Source: Methylocystis sp. (lineage in GTDB: Bacteria > Pseudomonadota > Alphaproteobacteria > Rhizobiales > Beijerinckiaceae). Taken from it: a stretch of 33,139 bases of DNA. Positions 18,159 through 28,115 of the stretch are shown in pieces. A program made the position numbers and the translations under genes. Numbering within the stretch: position 1 is the first letter of the stretch; every line of letters starts with the position of its first letter. The stretch lies in contig JAKFXD010000058.1 in NCBI GenBank assembly GCA_021731565.1, positions 1 through 33,139 on the forward strand, written 5' to 3'. Under the pieces are notes generated by a model that searched no databases, had not been told where the DNA came from, and was given only the letters and a program-made list of their open reading frames with translations.

Positions 18159-21100
18159 ATGGCGAGCATCAAGCAAAAGCACGCGCCTGTAGGCGCTTCG
18201 ATGACGCGCGGCGCCGACGCCAACACGATCTCCATCCGCGGCGCGCGCGAACATAATCTCAAGAACGTTGACCTGACGATCCCGCGCGACAGGCTCGTGG
18301 TGTTTACCGGCCTGTCGGGTTCGGGCAAGTCGTCGCTCGCCTTCGACACGATCTATGCCGAAGGCCAGCGCCGTTATGTCGAGTCGCTTTCGGCCTACGC
18401 CCGCCAGTTTCTGGAGATGATGCAGAAGCCCGACGTCGATCAGATCGACGGGCTGTCGCCGGCGATCTCGATCGAGCAGAAGACCACTTCGAAAAATCCG
18501 CGCTCGACCGTCGGCACCGTCACCGAGATTCACGACTATATGCGTCTGCTCTGGGCGCGCGTCGGCGTGCCCTATTCGCCGGCGACCGGCCTGCCGATCG
18601 AGAGCCAGACCGTCTCGCAAATGGTCGATCGCGTGCTGGCTTTGCCGGAAGGCTCGCGGCTCTATCTGCTCGCGCCGGTCGTGCGCGGCCGCAAGGGCGA
18701 ATATAAGAAAGAGATCGCCGAATACACCAGGAAGGGCTTTCAGCGTCTCAAGATCGACGGCGCCTATTGTGAGATTGTCGACGCGCCGGCGCTCGACAAG
18801 AAGTTGAAGCATGACATCGACGTGGTCGTCGACCGCATCGTCGTGCGCCCCGACATGAGCGCCAGGCTGGCCGACAGTTTCGAGACGGCGTTGGAATTGT
18901 CGGGCGGACTCGCCGTCGTCGAATTCGCCGATCGGCAGTCGGCGGTCGGCAGTGGGCAGTCGGGGAATGACGGCCGATTGCCGATTGCCGATCTGCCGAC
19001 TGCCGCCGCAAATGTCTCGACGCATTACGCGCCAGACCACATCGTCTTCTCCTCCAAATTCGCCTGTCCGGTGTCGGGCTTCACCATTCCCGAAATCGAG
19101 CCTCGGCTCTTCTCCTTCAACAATCCGTTCGGCGCCTGTCCGACTTGCGGCGGCATCGGCCATGAGCAGAAGGTCGACGCCGACCTCGTCGTGCCCAATC
19201 CGAAGCTGACCTTGCGCAAGGGCGCGATCGCGCCCTGGGCGAAATCGACCTCGCCCTATTATCAGCAGACGCTCGAAGCGCTCGGAAGGCATTACAAATT
19301 TCGGCTCGACGCGGCGTGGGAGTCGCTTTCCGACAAAGCGCGGAACGTCATTCTCTATGGCTCCGGCGACGAGGAGGTGCGCTTCTCCTATGACGACGGC
19401 TTTCGCGCCTATGACGTGAAGAAGCCGTTCGAAGGCGTCATCATCAATCTCGAACGGCGCTATCTCGAAACCGACAGCGAATGGGCGCGCGAGGAGATCG
19501 GCCGCTATATGTCGGCGACGCCCTGTCTCGCCTGCGAAGGCTTTCGCCTGAAGCCGGAAGCGCTGGCGGTGAAGATCGCCGGCAAACATATCGGCGAAGT
19601 CTCGGAGCTTTCCGTGCGCGCCGCGCTCGACTGGTTTCGCGCGCTGCCGGCCGCGCTCGACAAGAAGCGCAACGAGATCGCCTTTCGCATCTTGAAGGAA
19701 ATCCGTGACCGGCTGACATTTTTGGTCGATGTCGGGCTCGACTATCTGACGCTCTCTCGCAATTCGGGTTCGCTGTCGGGCGGCGAAAGCCAGCGCATCC
19801 GTCTCGCCTCGCAGATCGGCTCGGGACTGACCGGCGTTCTCTACGTGCTCGACGAGCCGTCGATCGGCCTGCATCAGCGCGACAACGACCGTCTGCTCGA
19901 CACGCTGCGCCGGCTGCGCAATCTCGGCAACAGCGTCATCGTCGTCGAACATGACGAGGACGCGATCCTCGCGGCTGACTATGTCGTCGACGTCGGTCCC
20001 GGCGCCGGCATTCACGGCGGCAGGATCGTCGCGCAGGGCACGCCGCGGGAGATCATGGATAATCCCGCCTCGCTCACCGGCAAATATCTCACCGGCGAGA
20101 AGCAGGTGATCCTGCGTCACAAATTGCGTAAGCCGACGCCCGGCCGCTGGCTCAAGCTCTTTGGCGCGCGCGGCAACAATCTCAAGAATGTGACCGCGGA
20201 AGTGCCGCTCGGCCTTTTCACTTGCGTCACAGGCGTTTCCGGCGGCGGCAAGTCGACGCTGATCATCGAAACGCTTTACAAGGCCGTGGCCCGACGGCTC
20301 TCTGGCGCGCATGAGCATCCGGCGCCTTTCGATCGCCTCGAAGGTCTGGAGCAGATCGACAAGATCATCGACATCGACCAGTCGCCGATCGGACGCACGC
20401 CGCGCTCCAATCCCGCGACCTACACCGGCGCCTTCACGCCGATTCGCGAATGGTTCGCAGGTCTGCCCGAGGCGAAGGCGCGCGGCTATGCGCCGGGGCG
20501 CTTCTCCTTCAACGTGAAGGGCGGGCGCTGCGAAGCGTGCCAGGGCGACGGCGTCATCAAGATCGAAATGCACTTTCTTCCCGACGTCTATGTCACCTGC
20601 GACGTGTGCAAGGGCAAGCGCTACGATCGCGAGACGCTGGAAGTGAAATATCGCGACAAATCCATTGCCGACGTGCTCGACATGACCGTCGAGGAGGCGG
20701 CCAATCTGTTCAAGGCGGCGCCGTCGATCCGCGACAAGATGGAGACGCTAAAGCGCGTCGGCCTTGACTACATTCACGTGGGCCAGCAGGCGACGACGCT
20801 CTCGGGCGGCGAGGCGCAGCGCGTGAAGCTCTCCAAGGAGCTGTCGCGCCGCTCCACCGGCCGCACGCTCTATATTCTCGACGAGCCGACGACGGGGCTG
20901 CATTTCCATGATGTCGCCAAGCTGCTCGAAGTGCTGCATGAGCTGGTCGAACAGGGCAACACCGTCGTGGTGATCGAGCACAATCTCGAAGTCATCAAGA
21001 CCGCCGACTGGATCATCGACATGGGCCCGGAGGGCGGCGACGGTGGCGGCGAAATCGTCGCGGCGGGACCGCCGTCGGAGATCGTCAGGGAGAAGCGCAG

Positions 21101-21194
21101 CCACACCGGCCGCTATCTCGCCGAAGCGATGGCGCGACGGCCGGCGGCGGCGGAGCTAAAACCTGTCAAAGCCAAGAAGGCGACGGCGAAGTAA
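18159..21194 (+). CDS. uvrA: Excinuclease ABC subunit A
   Basis: [62 protein letters not shown], zinc-binding [77 protein letters not shown]. Alternative start ATG 18201. Confidence 0.97.
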   Translation: MASIKQKHAPVGASMTRGADANTISIRGAREHNLKNVDLTIPRDRLVVFTGLSGSGKSSLAFDTIYAEGQRRYVESLSAYARQFLEMMQKPDVDQIDGLSPAISIEQKTTSKNPRSTVGTVTEIHDYMRLLWARVGVPYSPATGLPIESQTVSQMVDRVLALPEGSRLYLLAPVVRGRKGEYKKEIAEYTRKGFQRLKIDGAYCEIVDAPALDKKLKHDIDVVVDRIVVRPDMSARLADSFETALELSGGLAVVEFADRQSAVGSGQSGNDGRLPIADLPTAAANVSTHYAPDHIVFSSKFACPVSGFTIPEIEPRLFSFNNPFGACPTCGGIGHEQKVDADLVVPNPKLTLRKGAIAPWAKSTSPYYQQTLEALGRHYKFRLDAAWESLSDKARNVILYGSGDEEVRFSYDDGFRAYDVKKPFEGVIINLERRYLETDSEWAREEIGRYMSATPCLACEGFRLKPEALAVKIAGKHIGEVSELSVRAALDWFRALPAALDKKRNEIAFRILKEIRDRLTFLVDVGLDYLTLSRNSGSLSGGESQRIRLASQIGSGLTGVLYVLDEPSIGLHQRDNDRLLDTLRRLRNLGNSVIVVEHDEDAILAADYVVDVGPGAGIHGGRIVAQGTPREIMDNPASLTGKYLTGEKQVILRHKLRKPTPGRWLKLFGARGNNLKNVTAEVPLGLFTCVTGVSGGGKSTLIIETLYKAVARRLSGAHEHPAPFDRLEGLEQIDKIIDIDQSPIGRTPRSNPATYTGAFTPIREWFAGLPEAKARGYAPGRFSFNVKGGRCEACQGDGVIKIEMHFLPDVYVTCDVCKGKRYDRETLEVKYRDKSIADVLDMTVEEAANLFKAAPSIRDKMETLKRVGLDYIHVGQQATTLSGGEAQRVKLSKELSRRSTGRTLYILDEPTTGLHFHDVAKLLEVLHELVEQGNTVVVIEHNLEVIKTADWIIDMGPEGGDGGGEIVAAGPPSEIVREKRSHTGRYLAEAMARRPAAAELKPVKAKKATAK
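18931..19008. repeat. Inverted heptamer-repeat element inserted in frame in uvrA
   Basis: Left arm of CGGCAGT-like heptamers (ATCGGCAGTCGGCGGTCGGCAGTGGGCAGTCGG) and right arm of CCGATTG-like heptamers (CCGATTGCCGATTGCCGATCTGCCGACTGCCG) are near reverse complements. Confidence 0.8.
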
Positions 21195-21211
21195 ATCGCG
21201 AGGCCAACCCT

Positions 21212-21314
21212 CAAGCCCCTCACCGTACCTCTCCCCGCTCTCGCGGGGAGAGGGGTCATCAGCGCAACGCCTAACGCCTCCTCTCCCCGCTTGCGGGGAG
21301 AGGTGAGGTGAGGG
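21212..21314. repeat. Double palindromic intergenic repeat / probable bidirectional terminator between convergent uvrA and clpA
   Basis: CCTCTCCCCGC-TCTC-GCGGGGAGAGG (21228-21253) and CCTCTCCCCGC-TT-GCGGGGAGAGG (21280-21303), with outer CCCCTCACC...GGTGAGGGG arms. Confidence 0.85.
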
Positions 21315-21351
21315 GCCGGGGGATTTGCCGAAAAGCGTAACGGCGCGCGCG

Positions 21352-23796
21352 TCAGTTCTTCATCGGCGCGGGCCGCGGGTCGGATTCCGCGTCCGTATTG
21401 TCGGCAAGCGATGCATTGGCCGCTGGCTCCTGGCCCTCGGCGCTCGCGCGCTTCTTGCCGGCTTCGATAATGTCGCGCTCGGGCCTCGGCAGCACCGGCC
21501 CTTCCGGGAAGACGAAGCCGAGCGACTTCGCGCCGCTGTCGTCGCCGACCACGACGACGCGCACCGCGCCGCCATTCTTGAGCCGGCCGAACAGCACCTC
21601 GTCGGCGAGCGGCGTCTTGATGTGCTGGTGAATGACCCGCGACATCGGCCGCGCGCCCATGGCTTCGTCATAGCCGTGCTCGACCAGCCAGTCGCGCGTT
21701 TCGTCGGTGAGTTCGATCGTGACATTGCGGTCGGCGAGCTGCGCTTCGAGCTGCATGATGAATTTGTCGACGACGCGTTTGATGACCTCGACCGGCAGAT
21801 GTCCGAAAGGCACGATCGCGTCGAGGCGGTTGCGGAACTCCGGCGCGAACAGCCGGTTGATCGCCTCGCTGTCGTCGAGATCGCGGCGCGTGCGCGTAAA
21901 GCCGATCGGCGTGCGGGCCAGATCCTGCGCCCCGGCGTTGGTCGTCATGATGAGAATGACGTTGCGGAAGTCGATGGTCTTGCCGTTATGGTCGGTCAGC
22001 TTGCCGTGATCCATCACCTGCAGCAGGATGTTGTAGAGATCGGGATGCGCCTTCTCGATTTCGTCGAGCAGCAGCACGCAGTGCGGATGCTGGTCGATGG
22101 CGTCGGTCAGCAGGCCGCCCTGATCGAAGCCGACATAGCCGGGAGGCGCGCCGATCAGCCGGCTGACCGTGTGGCGCTCCATATATTCCGACATGTCGAA
22201 GCGAACCAATTCGATGCCGAGCGAGGTCGCGAGCTGGCGCGCGGCCTCGGTCTTGCCGACGCCGGTCGGCCCGGAGAAGAGATAGCAGCCGATCGGCTTC
22301 TCCTGGTCGCGCAAGCCGGCGCGCGCGAGCTTGATCGCCGACGTGAGCGCCGAGATCGCCTTGTCCTGACCATAGACGACGCGCCGCAGTGTCTCGTCGA
22401 GATGGGCGAGAACCTCGGCGTCGTCCTTGGAGACGGTTTTCGGCGGCACGCGCGCCATCGTGGCGATCGTTATTTCGATCTCCTTCAGCCCGATCGTCTT
22501 TTTGCGCTTGTTCTCGGCGAGGAGCATCTGCGCCGCGCCGGTTTCGTCGATCACGTCGATCGCCTTATCCGGCAGCTTGCGGTCATGAATGTAGCGGGCC
22601 GAGAGCTCCACCGCCGCCTTCAGCGCATCGGCGGTATAGCGGATCTTGTGGAATTCCTCGAAATAGGGCTTCAGCCCCTTGATGATTTCGATCGCGTCGG
22701 GGATCGAGGGTTCATTCACGTCGATTTTCTGGAAGCGGCGGACGAGGGCGCGATCCTTCTCGAAATACTGCCGATATTCCTTGTAGGTGGTCGAGCCGAT
22801 GCAGCGCAGAACGCCCTGCGCCAGCGCCGGCTTCAACAGATTGGAGGCGTCCATCGCCCCTCCCGACGTGGCGCCGGCGCCGATCACGGTGTGAATCTCG
22901 TCGATGAACAGAATCGCGTTCTTGTGATTCTCGATTTCCTTGACGACCTGCTTCAAGCGCTCTTCGAAATCGCCGCGATAGCGCGTCCCGGCGAGCAGCG
23001 CGCCCATGTCGAGCGCGAAGACGGTCGCGCCGGCGAGCACGTCGGGCACCTCGCCCGAAACGATTTTGCGGGCGAGGCCTTCGGCGATCGCCGTCTTGCC
23101 GACGCCAGGGTCGCCGACGAGCAGGGGATTGTTCTTCTGCCGGCGGCACAGCACCTGGATCGTGCGCAGCACTTCCGGCTCGCGGCCGATCAGCGGATCG
23201 ATGCGGCCGTCGCGCGCCTTTTTGTTGAGGTTGACGCAATAGGCCTCGAGCGCGCCTTCCTTCTTGCGGCTCTCATTCTCGCGGCCCTCGCGGCCCTCGC
23301 TGCGCTCGCCGTCGTCCTCGACCCCTCGCGGCGCGCGGCTTGCGTCGGAAAGGCCGGGACGCTTGGCGATGCCGTGGCTGATGAAATTGACCGCGTCGTA
23401 GCGCGTCATGTCCTGCTCCTGCAGGAAATAGACGGCGTGGCTTTCGCGCTCGGCGAACAGCGCGACGAGAACATTGGCGCCGCTCACGTCTTCGCGGCCG
23501 GAAGACTGGACGCTGATGATCGCCCGCTGCACGACCCGCTGAAAGCCGGCGGTCGGCTTGCATTCGTCGGCGTCTTCATTGACCAGATTGTCGAGTTCGC
23601 GATCGATGTAGTCGCGCAGATTCTTGGTCAGAACGTCGAGATCGACCGAGCAGGCGCGTAAGACGGCCGAAGCGTCGACGTCTTCGATCAGACTTAGCAG
23701 AAGGTGCTCGAGCGTCGCATATTCATGGCGCCGCTCGCGGGCGGAGGCGAGCGCGCGGTCGAGTGTCTGCTTGAGATTGCGCGAGAAGGTCGGCAT
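21352..23796 (-). CDS. clpA: ATP-dependent Clp protease ATP-binding subunit ClpA
   Basis: MPTFSRNLKQTLDRALASARERRHEYATLEHLLLSLIED, GDPGVGKTAIAEGLA, FSGPTGVGKTEAARQLA; upstream clpS. Confidence 0.97.
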   Translation of the reverse strand: MPTFSRNLKQTLDRALASARERRHEYATLEHLLLSLIEDVDASAVLRACSVDLDVLTKNLRDYIDRELDNLVNEDADECKPTAGFQRVVQRAIISVQSSGREDVSGANVLVALFAERESHAVYFLQEQDMTRYDAVNFISHGIAKRPGLSDASRAPRGVEDDGERSEGREGRENESRKKEGALEAYCVNLNKKARDGRIDPLIGREPEVLRTIQVLCRRQKNNPLLVGDPGVGKTAIAEGLARKIVSGEVPDVLAGATVFALDMGALLAGTRYRGDFEERLKQVVKEIENHKNAILFIDEIHTVIGAGATSGGAMDASNLLKPALAQGVLRCIGSTTYKEYRQYFEKDRALVRRFQKIDVNEPSIPDAIEIIKGLKPYFEEFHKIRYTADALKAAVELSARYIHDRKLPDKAIDVIDETGAAQMLLAENKRKKTIGLKEIEITIATMARVPPKTVSKDDAEVLAHLDETLRRVVYGQDKAISALTSAIKLARAGLRDQEKPIGCYLFSGPTGVGKTEAARQLATSLGIELVRFDMSEYMERHTVSRLIGAPPGYVGFDQGGLLTDAIDQHPHCVLLLDEIEKAHPDLYNILLQVMDHGKLTDHNGKTIDFRNVILIMTTNAGAQDLARTPIGFTRTRRDLDDSEAINRLFAPEFRNRLDAIVPFGHLPVEVIKRVVDKFIMQLEAQLADRNVTIELTDETRDWLVEHGYDEAMGARPMSRVIHQHIKTPLADEVLFGRLKNGGAVRVVVVGDDSGAKSLGFVFPEGPVLPRPERDIIEAGKKRASAEGQEPAANASLADNTDAESDPRPAPMKN

Positions 23797-23805
23797 GCGC
23801 TCGTC

Positions 23806-24195
23806 CTATTTCTTTTCCATGATGCATTGCAGAGGATGCTGATGCTTCCTTGCAAAATCCATGACCTGGGTGACTTTGGTCTCGGCGACTTCATAGGTGT
23901 AGACGCCGCATTCGCCGACGCCGTGATTATGGACGTGGAGCATGATGCGGGTGGCTTCCTCCAGCGACTTGTTGAAATATTTGCGCAGCACGATCACCAC
24001 GAACTCCTGCGTCGTGTAATCGTCGTTGAGCAGCAGCACCCGATACATGTTGGGCTTGCGCGTCTGGGGACGCGTTCGGGTCACGAGCGCAGTGCCGGCG
24101 CCCGGACCAACGTCTGCGCCCCTGCGCGGCTCTTTCGCCGCACGAGGCGCGCGGCGACTGTTCGCCGTTAAAAGCGTTAACTCCTCCGCAGCCAC
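23806..24195 (-). CDS. clpS: ATP-dependent Clp protease adaptor ClpS
   Basis: [78 protein letters not shown]. Confidence 0.97.
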   Translation of the reverse strand: MAAEELTLLTANSRRAPRAAKEPRRGADVGPGAGTALVTRTRPQTRKPNMYRVLLLNDDYTTQEFVVIVLRKYFNKSLEEATRIMLHVHNHGVGECGVYTYEVAETKVTQVMDFARKHQHPLQCIMEKK

Positions 24196-24446
24196 GTCCT
24201 TACCCTTTCGGTCCTTTCCATGTAGGTCGGCACGCTGGTTCTTTTAGTGTCGCCTCGCAGAATCCGGGCCACTTCCATGGTCAGGGAAATCAAGAATATC
24301 GTCAGTTTTGAGCTTTCGCCGCGGCTTTGCAAGGGGCTGCATGACGCGCCGCCGCCGCCCCTGGCCCGGGCAGGCCGTCAACCAAAAATTTACCTTCGCA
24401 GGGCTAGCGTCTTTACCGCCAACCCTCAGGCTCATAAGTGCGTCCA

Positions 24447-24794
24447 ATGGGCAAGCGCAGCCGCATAAGCCATCATCGCGTCGGACTGCCGGCGGGCACA
24501 TGGAGTCTCGCGGCGCTGTCGGTCGCCGCTTGTTTGTGCAGCGTGCTTGGCGCGAAACTGCTCTCGAATATGTTCGATCCGCCCGGCCCGCCGGCGCCCG
24601 CCCGCTTTTCCCGTGGCGCCACGGCCGATCCGCGCGATCTTGCCGGAGCGGCGCCGCAAGTCGAGGCGCCGGCGCCTAAGGAGCGGCGCGGCGCCGATGT
24701 GGATTATCTCGCGACAGGAACGATTCCAGACAGCATAAATATGCGCCGCGCTCTGACGCCTTGCGGCGAAGCCGGCGAAAGCGCCGACCAATAG
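24447..24794 (+). CDS. Small hypothetical membrane-anchored protein
   Basis: MGKRSRISHHRVGLPAGTWSLAALSVAACLCSVLGAKLLSNMFD (one hydrophobic segment) then proline-rich tail; no family recognised. Confidence 0.5.
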   Translation: MGKRSRISHHRVGLPAGTWSLAALSVAACLCSVLGAKLLSNMFDPPGPPAPARFSRGATADPRDLAGAAPQVEAPAPKERRGADVDYLATGTIPDSINMRRALTPCGEAGESADQ

Positions 24795-25032
24795 CCCATT
24801 TTCGAACGAACCCTTGTGGGCGTCGGCGGATCTACACATATATTCATTGACAATCCGGCGATTGCCCTTAAAGCATTGCCCGTGGCTATCGCCCGCGCTT
24901 CTTGGCGGCGGACTGTCGGCGGGCCGGATAGCGTCGCAGCGGCGGCGAATTTTCTCTCATACTCGCGCGCGCTGTTTGCGGCTGGCGCGCAGGCGGACGA
25001 TCCGCATATGTGAGCCGTACTCAGGATTATTG

Positions 25033-26580
25033 ATGACATTCGAGGAACTGGGCCTTTCCCAAAAGGTTCTCCAAGCCGTCCAGGCATCCGGCTACACAAC
25101 CCCAACGCCGATCCAGGCGCAGGCCATTCCACCCGCCTTGCAGGGACGCGACATTCTCGGCATCGCCCAAACGGGCACCGGCAAGACCGCCGCCTTCACC
25201 CTGCCGATGCTGAGCCGTCTTGAAAGCGGCCGCGCCCGCGCCAGAGTGCCGCGAACGCTCATTCTGGAGCCAACGCGCGAACTTGCCGCGCAGGTTGAAG
25301 AGAGCTTCGCCAAATATGGCAAAAACCATCGGCTGAATGTCGCGCTGCTGATCGGCGGCATGGCCTTCGGCGATCAGGAAGCCAAGATCATGCGCGGGGC
25401 CGACGTGCTGATTGCGACGCCGGGCCGCCTGCTCGACTTTTTCGATCGCGGCAAGCTTCTGCTGACGGGAATCGAAATTCTCGTCATCGACGAGGCGGAC
25501 CGTATGCTCGATATGGGATTCATTCCCGACATCGAACGCGTCTGCAAGCTGGTGCCGTTCACGCGCCAGACGCTCTTCTTCTCCGCGACGATGCCGCCGG
25601 AAATCACGCGGCTGACCGAAGCTTTCCTGCACAATCCGATCCGTTGCGAAGTGTCGCGCGCCGCGACGACCGCCATCACGATCAGGCAGGCGCTCATCGC
25701 TTCGCGCGGCCATGCCGACAAGCGCGAGACGTTGCGCAATCTCATTCGCGGCGCCGAAAACTTCAAGAACGCGATCATCTTCTGCAACCGCAAGCGCGAC
25801 GTTGCGATTCTGCACCGCTCGCTCGTCAAACACGGCTTTTCCGCCGGCGCCCTGCACGGCGACATGGATCAGCTGGCGCGCATGGCCTCGCTCGACGCGT
25901 TCAAGAACGGCGACGTGTCGCTGCTCGTGTGTTCGGACGTGGCGGCGCGCGGCCTCGACATTCCCGACGTGAGTCACGTGCTCAACTTCGACGTCCCGAC
26001 GCATAGCGAAGATTATGTGCACCGGATCGGCCGCACCGGCCGCGCCGGCCGATCGGGTGTGGCGATCACGCTCGTCACCGAAGACGACATGAAATATATC
26101 GACCAGATCCAGAGTCTGATCGGCAAGGCGATCGACTGGGAGGGGCCGGGCTTCGACGCTCTGCCGCCGCCGATGGAGACGAGCCGCCCGCAAGAGCGCC
26201 GCGGCGAGCGCGGGCAGCGTCGGGATCGCGGTCGCCGGCCGCCGGCCGCCGCCGAGCGCGAAGCGCCCGTCAGCCGCCGGCCAATGGTCGCCGCCGCCGC
26301 TGCACGCGAGGCGCCGGTCAACCGCCGGCCAGCCGCCGCTGAACGCGAGGCGCCCGTGAGCATCGGCCGGTCCCGCGGCGGCCGCGTCAAGGCGGACGGA
26401 GAAGGCGTGCGGCCTCCGGCCTATGGGGCGTCGGCTGGGCCGCCGGCCGCGGAGCGCCGTGAGCGCCGCCCGCGCCATCATGAAGACGATGGGCCGCCCG
26501 TCGTTGGACTGGGCGACCACGTGCCGTCCTTCCTGCTGCGCCCGGTGGCGCTGAGGCCGGCGAAGGTCGGCGAAGAATAG
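25033..26580 (+). CDS. DEAD-box ATP-dependent RNA helicase (RhlE-like)
   Basis: MTFEELGLSQKVLQAVQASGYTTPTPIQAQAIP, AQTGTGKTAAFTLP, DEADRMLDMGF, SATMPPEI, HRIGRTGRAGRSG. ORF start 24814 is too far upstream. Basic Arg/Pro/Ala-rich tail. Confidence 0.95.
   Translation: MTFEELGLSQKVLQAVQASGYTTPTPIQAQAIPPALQGRDILGIAQTGTGKTAAFTLPMLSRLESGRARARVPRTLILEPTRELAAQVEESFAKYGKNHRLNVALLIGGMAFGDQEAKIMRGADVLIATPGRLLDFFDRGKLLLTGIEILVIDEADRMLDMGFIPDIERVCKLVPFTRQTLFFSATMPPEITRLTEAFLHNPIRCEVSRAATTAITIRQALIASRGHADKRETLRNLIRGAENFKNAIIFCNRKRDVAILHRSLVKHGFSAGALHGDMDQLARMASLDAFKNGDVSLLVCSDVAARGLDIPDVSHVLNFDVPTHSEDYVHRIGRTGRAGRSGVAITLVTEDDMKYIDQIQSLIGKAIDWEGPGFDALPPPMETSRPQERRGERGQRRDRGRRPPAAAEREAPVSRRPMVAAAAAREAPVNRRPAAAEREAPVSIGRSRGGRVKADGEGVRPPAYGASAGPPAAERRERRPRHHEDDGPPVVGLGDHVPSFLLRPVALRPAKVGEE
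26240..26370 (+). repeat. Degenerate tandem repeat encoding the helicase C-terminal tail
   Basis: Three units: PPAAAEREAPVSRR / PMVAAAAAREAPVNRR / PAAAEREAPVSIGR. Confidence 0.75.
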
Positions 26581-26634
26581 GTTTTCCAGCAAGGCTAGGC
26601 TTGCCCGATCAGGCAGGCCGGCGCCGCAGCGGAC

Positions 26635-27069
26635 TCATCCTTCGAAAGGCCCCATCGCGTCGCGAATCTGCTTCGCCTGTTCGGCGAGCCTGGCGTCGTC
26701 GGCCATGGTGCCCGGCGGGCGCAGGGCGACGCCGTCCCAGCGCGGCAGCACGTGAAAATGCAGGTGATAGATCACCTGGCCGCCGGCGCTTTCGTTGAAC
26801 TGATGCAGGGTCAGCCCGTCGGCGTCGAAGGCCTTCTCGATCGCCTTTGCGACATGCTGCACGCGCTTCATCAGTTCGCCGAGCGTCTGCGGCGACACGT
26901 CCAGCAACCCGCGGGCGCCCTCCTTGGGAATCACCAGAACATGGCCCTCGGCGCGCGGCATGATGTCCATAAACGCGAGCGAGACGTCGTCCTCAAAGAC
27001 CTTATGCGCGGGGATTTCGCCGCGCAAAATCTTGCCGAAAATGTTGTTCGGATCATAGGCGACGGCCAT
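26635..27069 (-). CDS. HIT family protein
   Basis: DPNNIFGKILRGEIPAHKVFEDD, AFMDIMPRAEGHVLVIPKEGARGLLD, YHLHFHVLPRWDG (HxHxH). Confidence 0.95.
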   Translation of the reverse strand: MAVAYDPNNIFGKILRGEIPAHKVFEDDVSLAFMDIMPRAEGHVLVIPKEGARGLLDVSPQTLGELMKRVQHVAKAIEKAFDADGLTLHQFNESAGGQVIYHLHFHVLPRWDGVALRPPGTMADDARLAEQAKQIRDAMGPFEG

Positions 27070-27236
27070 GGACTGTTCCCTTCGAGCGCTTGCTCCTCAA
27101 TATCGTTTTGGCCGTTCCAACGTGCGCTTGCGCCTCAAGGGACGCCGCTTATCGCGCGAACGAATATCGCCGGGCGGCGACGGCCCCGCTCCCGCTGAAG
27201 AAGGCCGGCAAGAAAAGCAATTGTCTTTGCGGCCTG

Positions 27237-28115
27237 TCAATCCCCGAAGGCGAAGGCGCGGATATTGGTGATGCGGAAATCGCTCGCGGGATAGACGCCG
27301 AGAATCTCCACTTCTTTGGAGAAAAACTGCAATTCTTCCAAGGCGCGCGCCATCGCCGGCTGCTCGGGATGGCCGTCGGCGTCGGCGAGAAAGCGCGTCG
27401 CGGCGAATTCGCCGTCGACCATGTAGCTTTCGAGCTTGGTCATATTGACCCCGTTCGTGGCGAAGCCGCCGAGCGCCTTGTAGAGCGCGGCCGGCACGTT
27501 GCGCACGCGAAAGATGAAGGTCGTGATGGTCGGGCCGGCGCTCGGCGTCGCCCATTCCCTTGTCTTCGACAGCACGATGAAACGCGTGGTGTTGTGCGCC
27601 TCGTCCTCGATGTTCTCGGCCAGCACGTCGAGATCGTAGATTTTCGCGGCGAGAAGCGGCGCGATCGCCGCCTTGGTCGGATCGCCCCATTCGGCGATTT
27701 CGCGCGCGGCGCCGGCGGTGTCGCCCGCGGTATGGGCTTCGAGCCCGAAGTTGCGGATCGCGCGGCGGCATTGGCCGAGCGCATGGACATGGCTGTAGAC
27801 GCGTCTGAGCCCCTGCCGCGTCGCGCCCTTGGGCGCCATCAGATGAAAATGGATCGGCAGGAAGCGTTCGCCGACGATATGCAGCCCGGAATGCGGCAGG
27901 AAATGATGAATGTCCGCCACGCGACCGGCGATCGAATTTTCGATCGGGATCATGCCGAGCGCGGCGCGCCCCTCGGTCACCGCCGCGAAGGCGTCCTCGA
28001 AGCTCGCGCAAGGGAGCGGCGTCAGATGCGGATAGGCCTCACGGCAGATGAGGTCGGAATTGGCGCCGGGCTCTCCCTGATAGGCGATATATTGCGTCAC
28101 TTGATATTGCGTCAC
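27237..28115 (-). CDS. pheA: Prephenate dehydratase
   Basis: IAYQGEPGANSDLICREAYP, GMIPIENSIAGRVADIHHFLP, HPQALGQCRR-like VHALGQCRRAIRNFG, ACT domain (ESYMVDGEFAATRFLADADGHPEQPAMARALEEL). GTG start overlaps kdsB stop. Confidence 0.95.
   Translation of the reverse strand: MTQYQVTQYIAYQGEPGANSDLICREAYPHLTPLPCASFEDAFAAVTEGRAALGMIPIENSIAGRVADIHHFLPHSGLHIVGERFLPIHFHLMAPKGATRQGLRRVYSHVHALGQCRRAIRNFGLEAHTAGDTAGAAREIAEWGDPTKAAIAPLLAAKIYDLDVLAENIEDEAHNTTRFIVLSKTREWATPSAGPTITTFIFRVRNVPAALYKALGGFATNGVNMTKLESYMVDGEFAATRFLADADGHPEQPAMARALEELQFFSKEVEILGVYPASDFRITNIRAFAFGD

Noticed and set aside
18144-20573. 809-aa minus-strand ORF antisense to uvrA
   Set aside because: Mirror ORF caused by high-GC codon usage; its translation has no recognisable domain while the plus strand is unambiguous uvrA.
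23270-23345. GCGGCCCTCGCGGCCCTCGCTGCGCTCGCC low-complexity stretch in clpA
   Set aside because: Corresponds to the charged variable linker between the ClpA N-domain and first AAA domain, which is expected to vary.
21325-23661. 778-aa plus-strand ORF antisense to clpA
   Set aside because: Same GC-driven shadow effect; low-complexity Arg/Asp/Val-rich translation opposite a clear clpA.
25027-26592. 521-aa minus-strand ORF antisense to the DEAD-box helicase
   Set aside because: Shadow ORF; no domain recognised.
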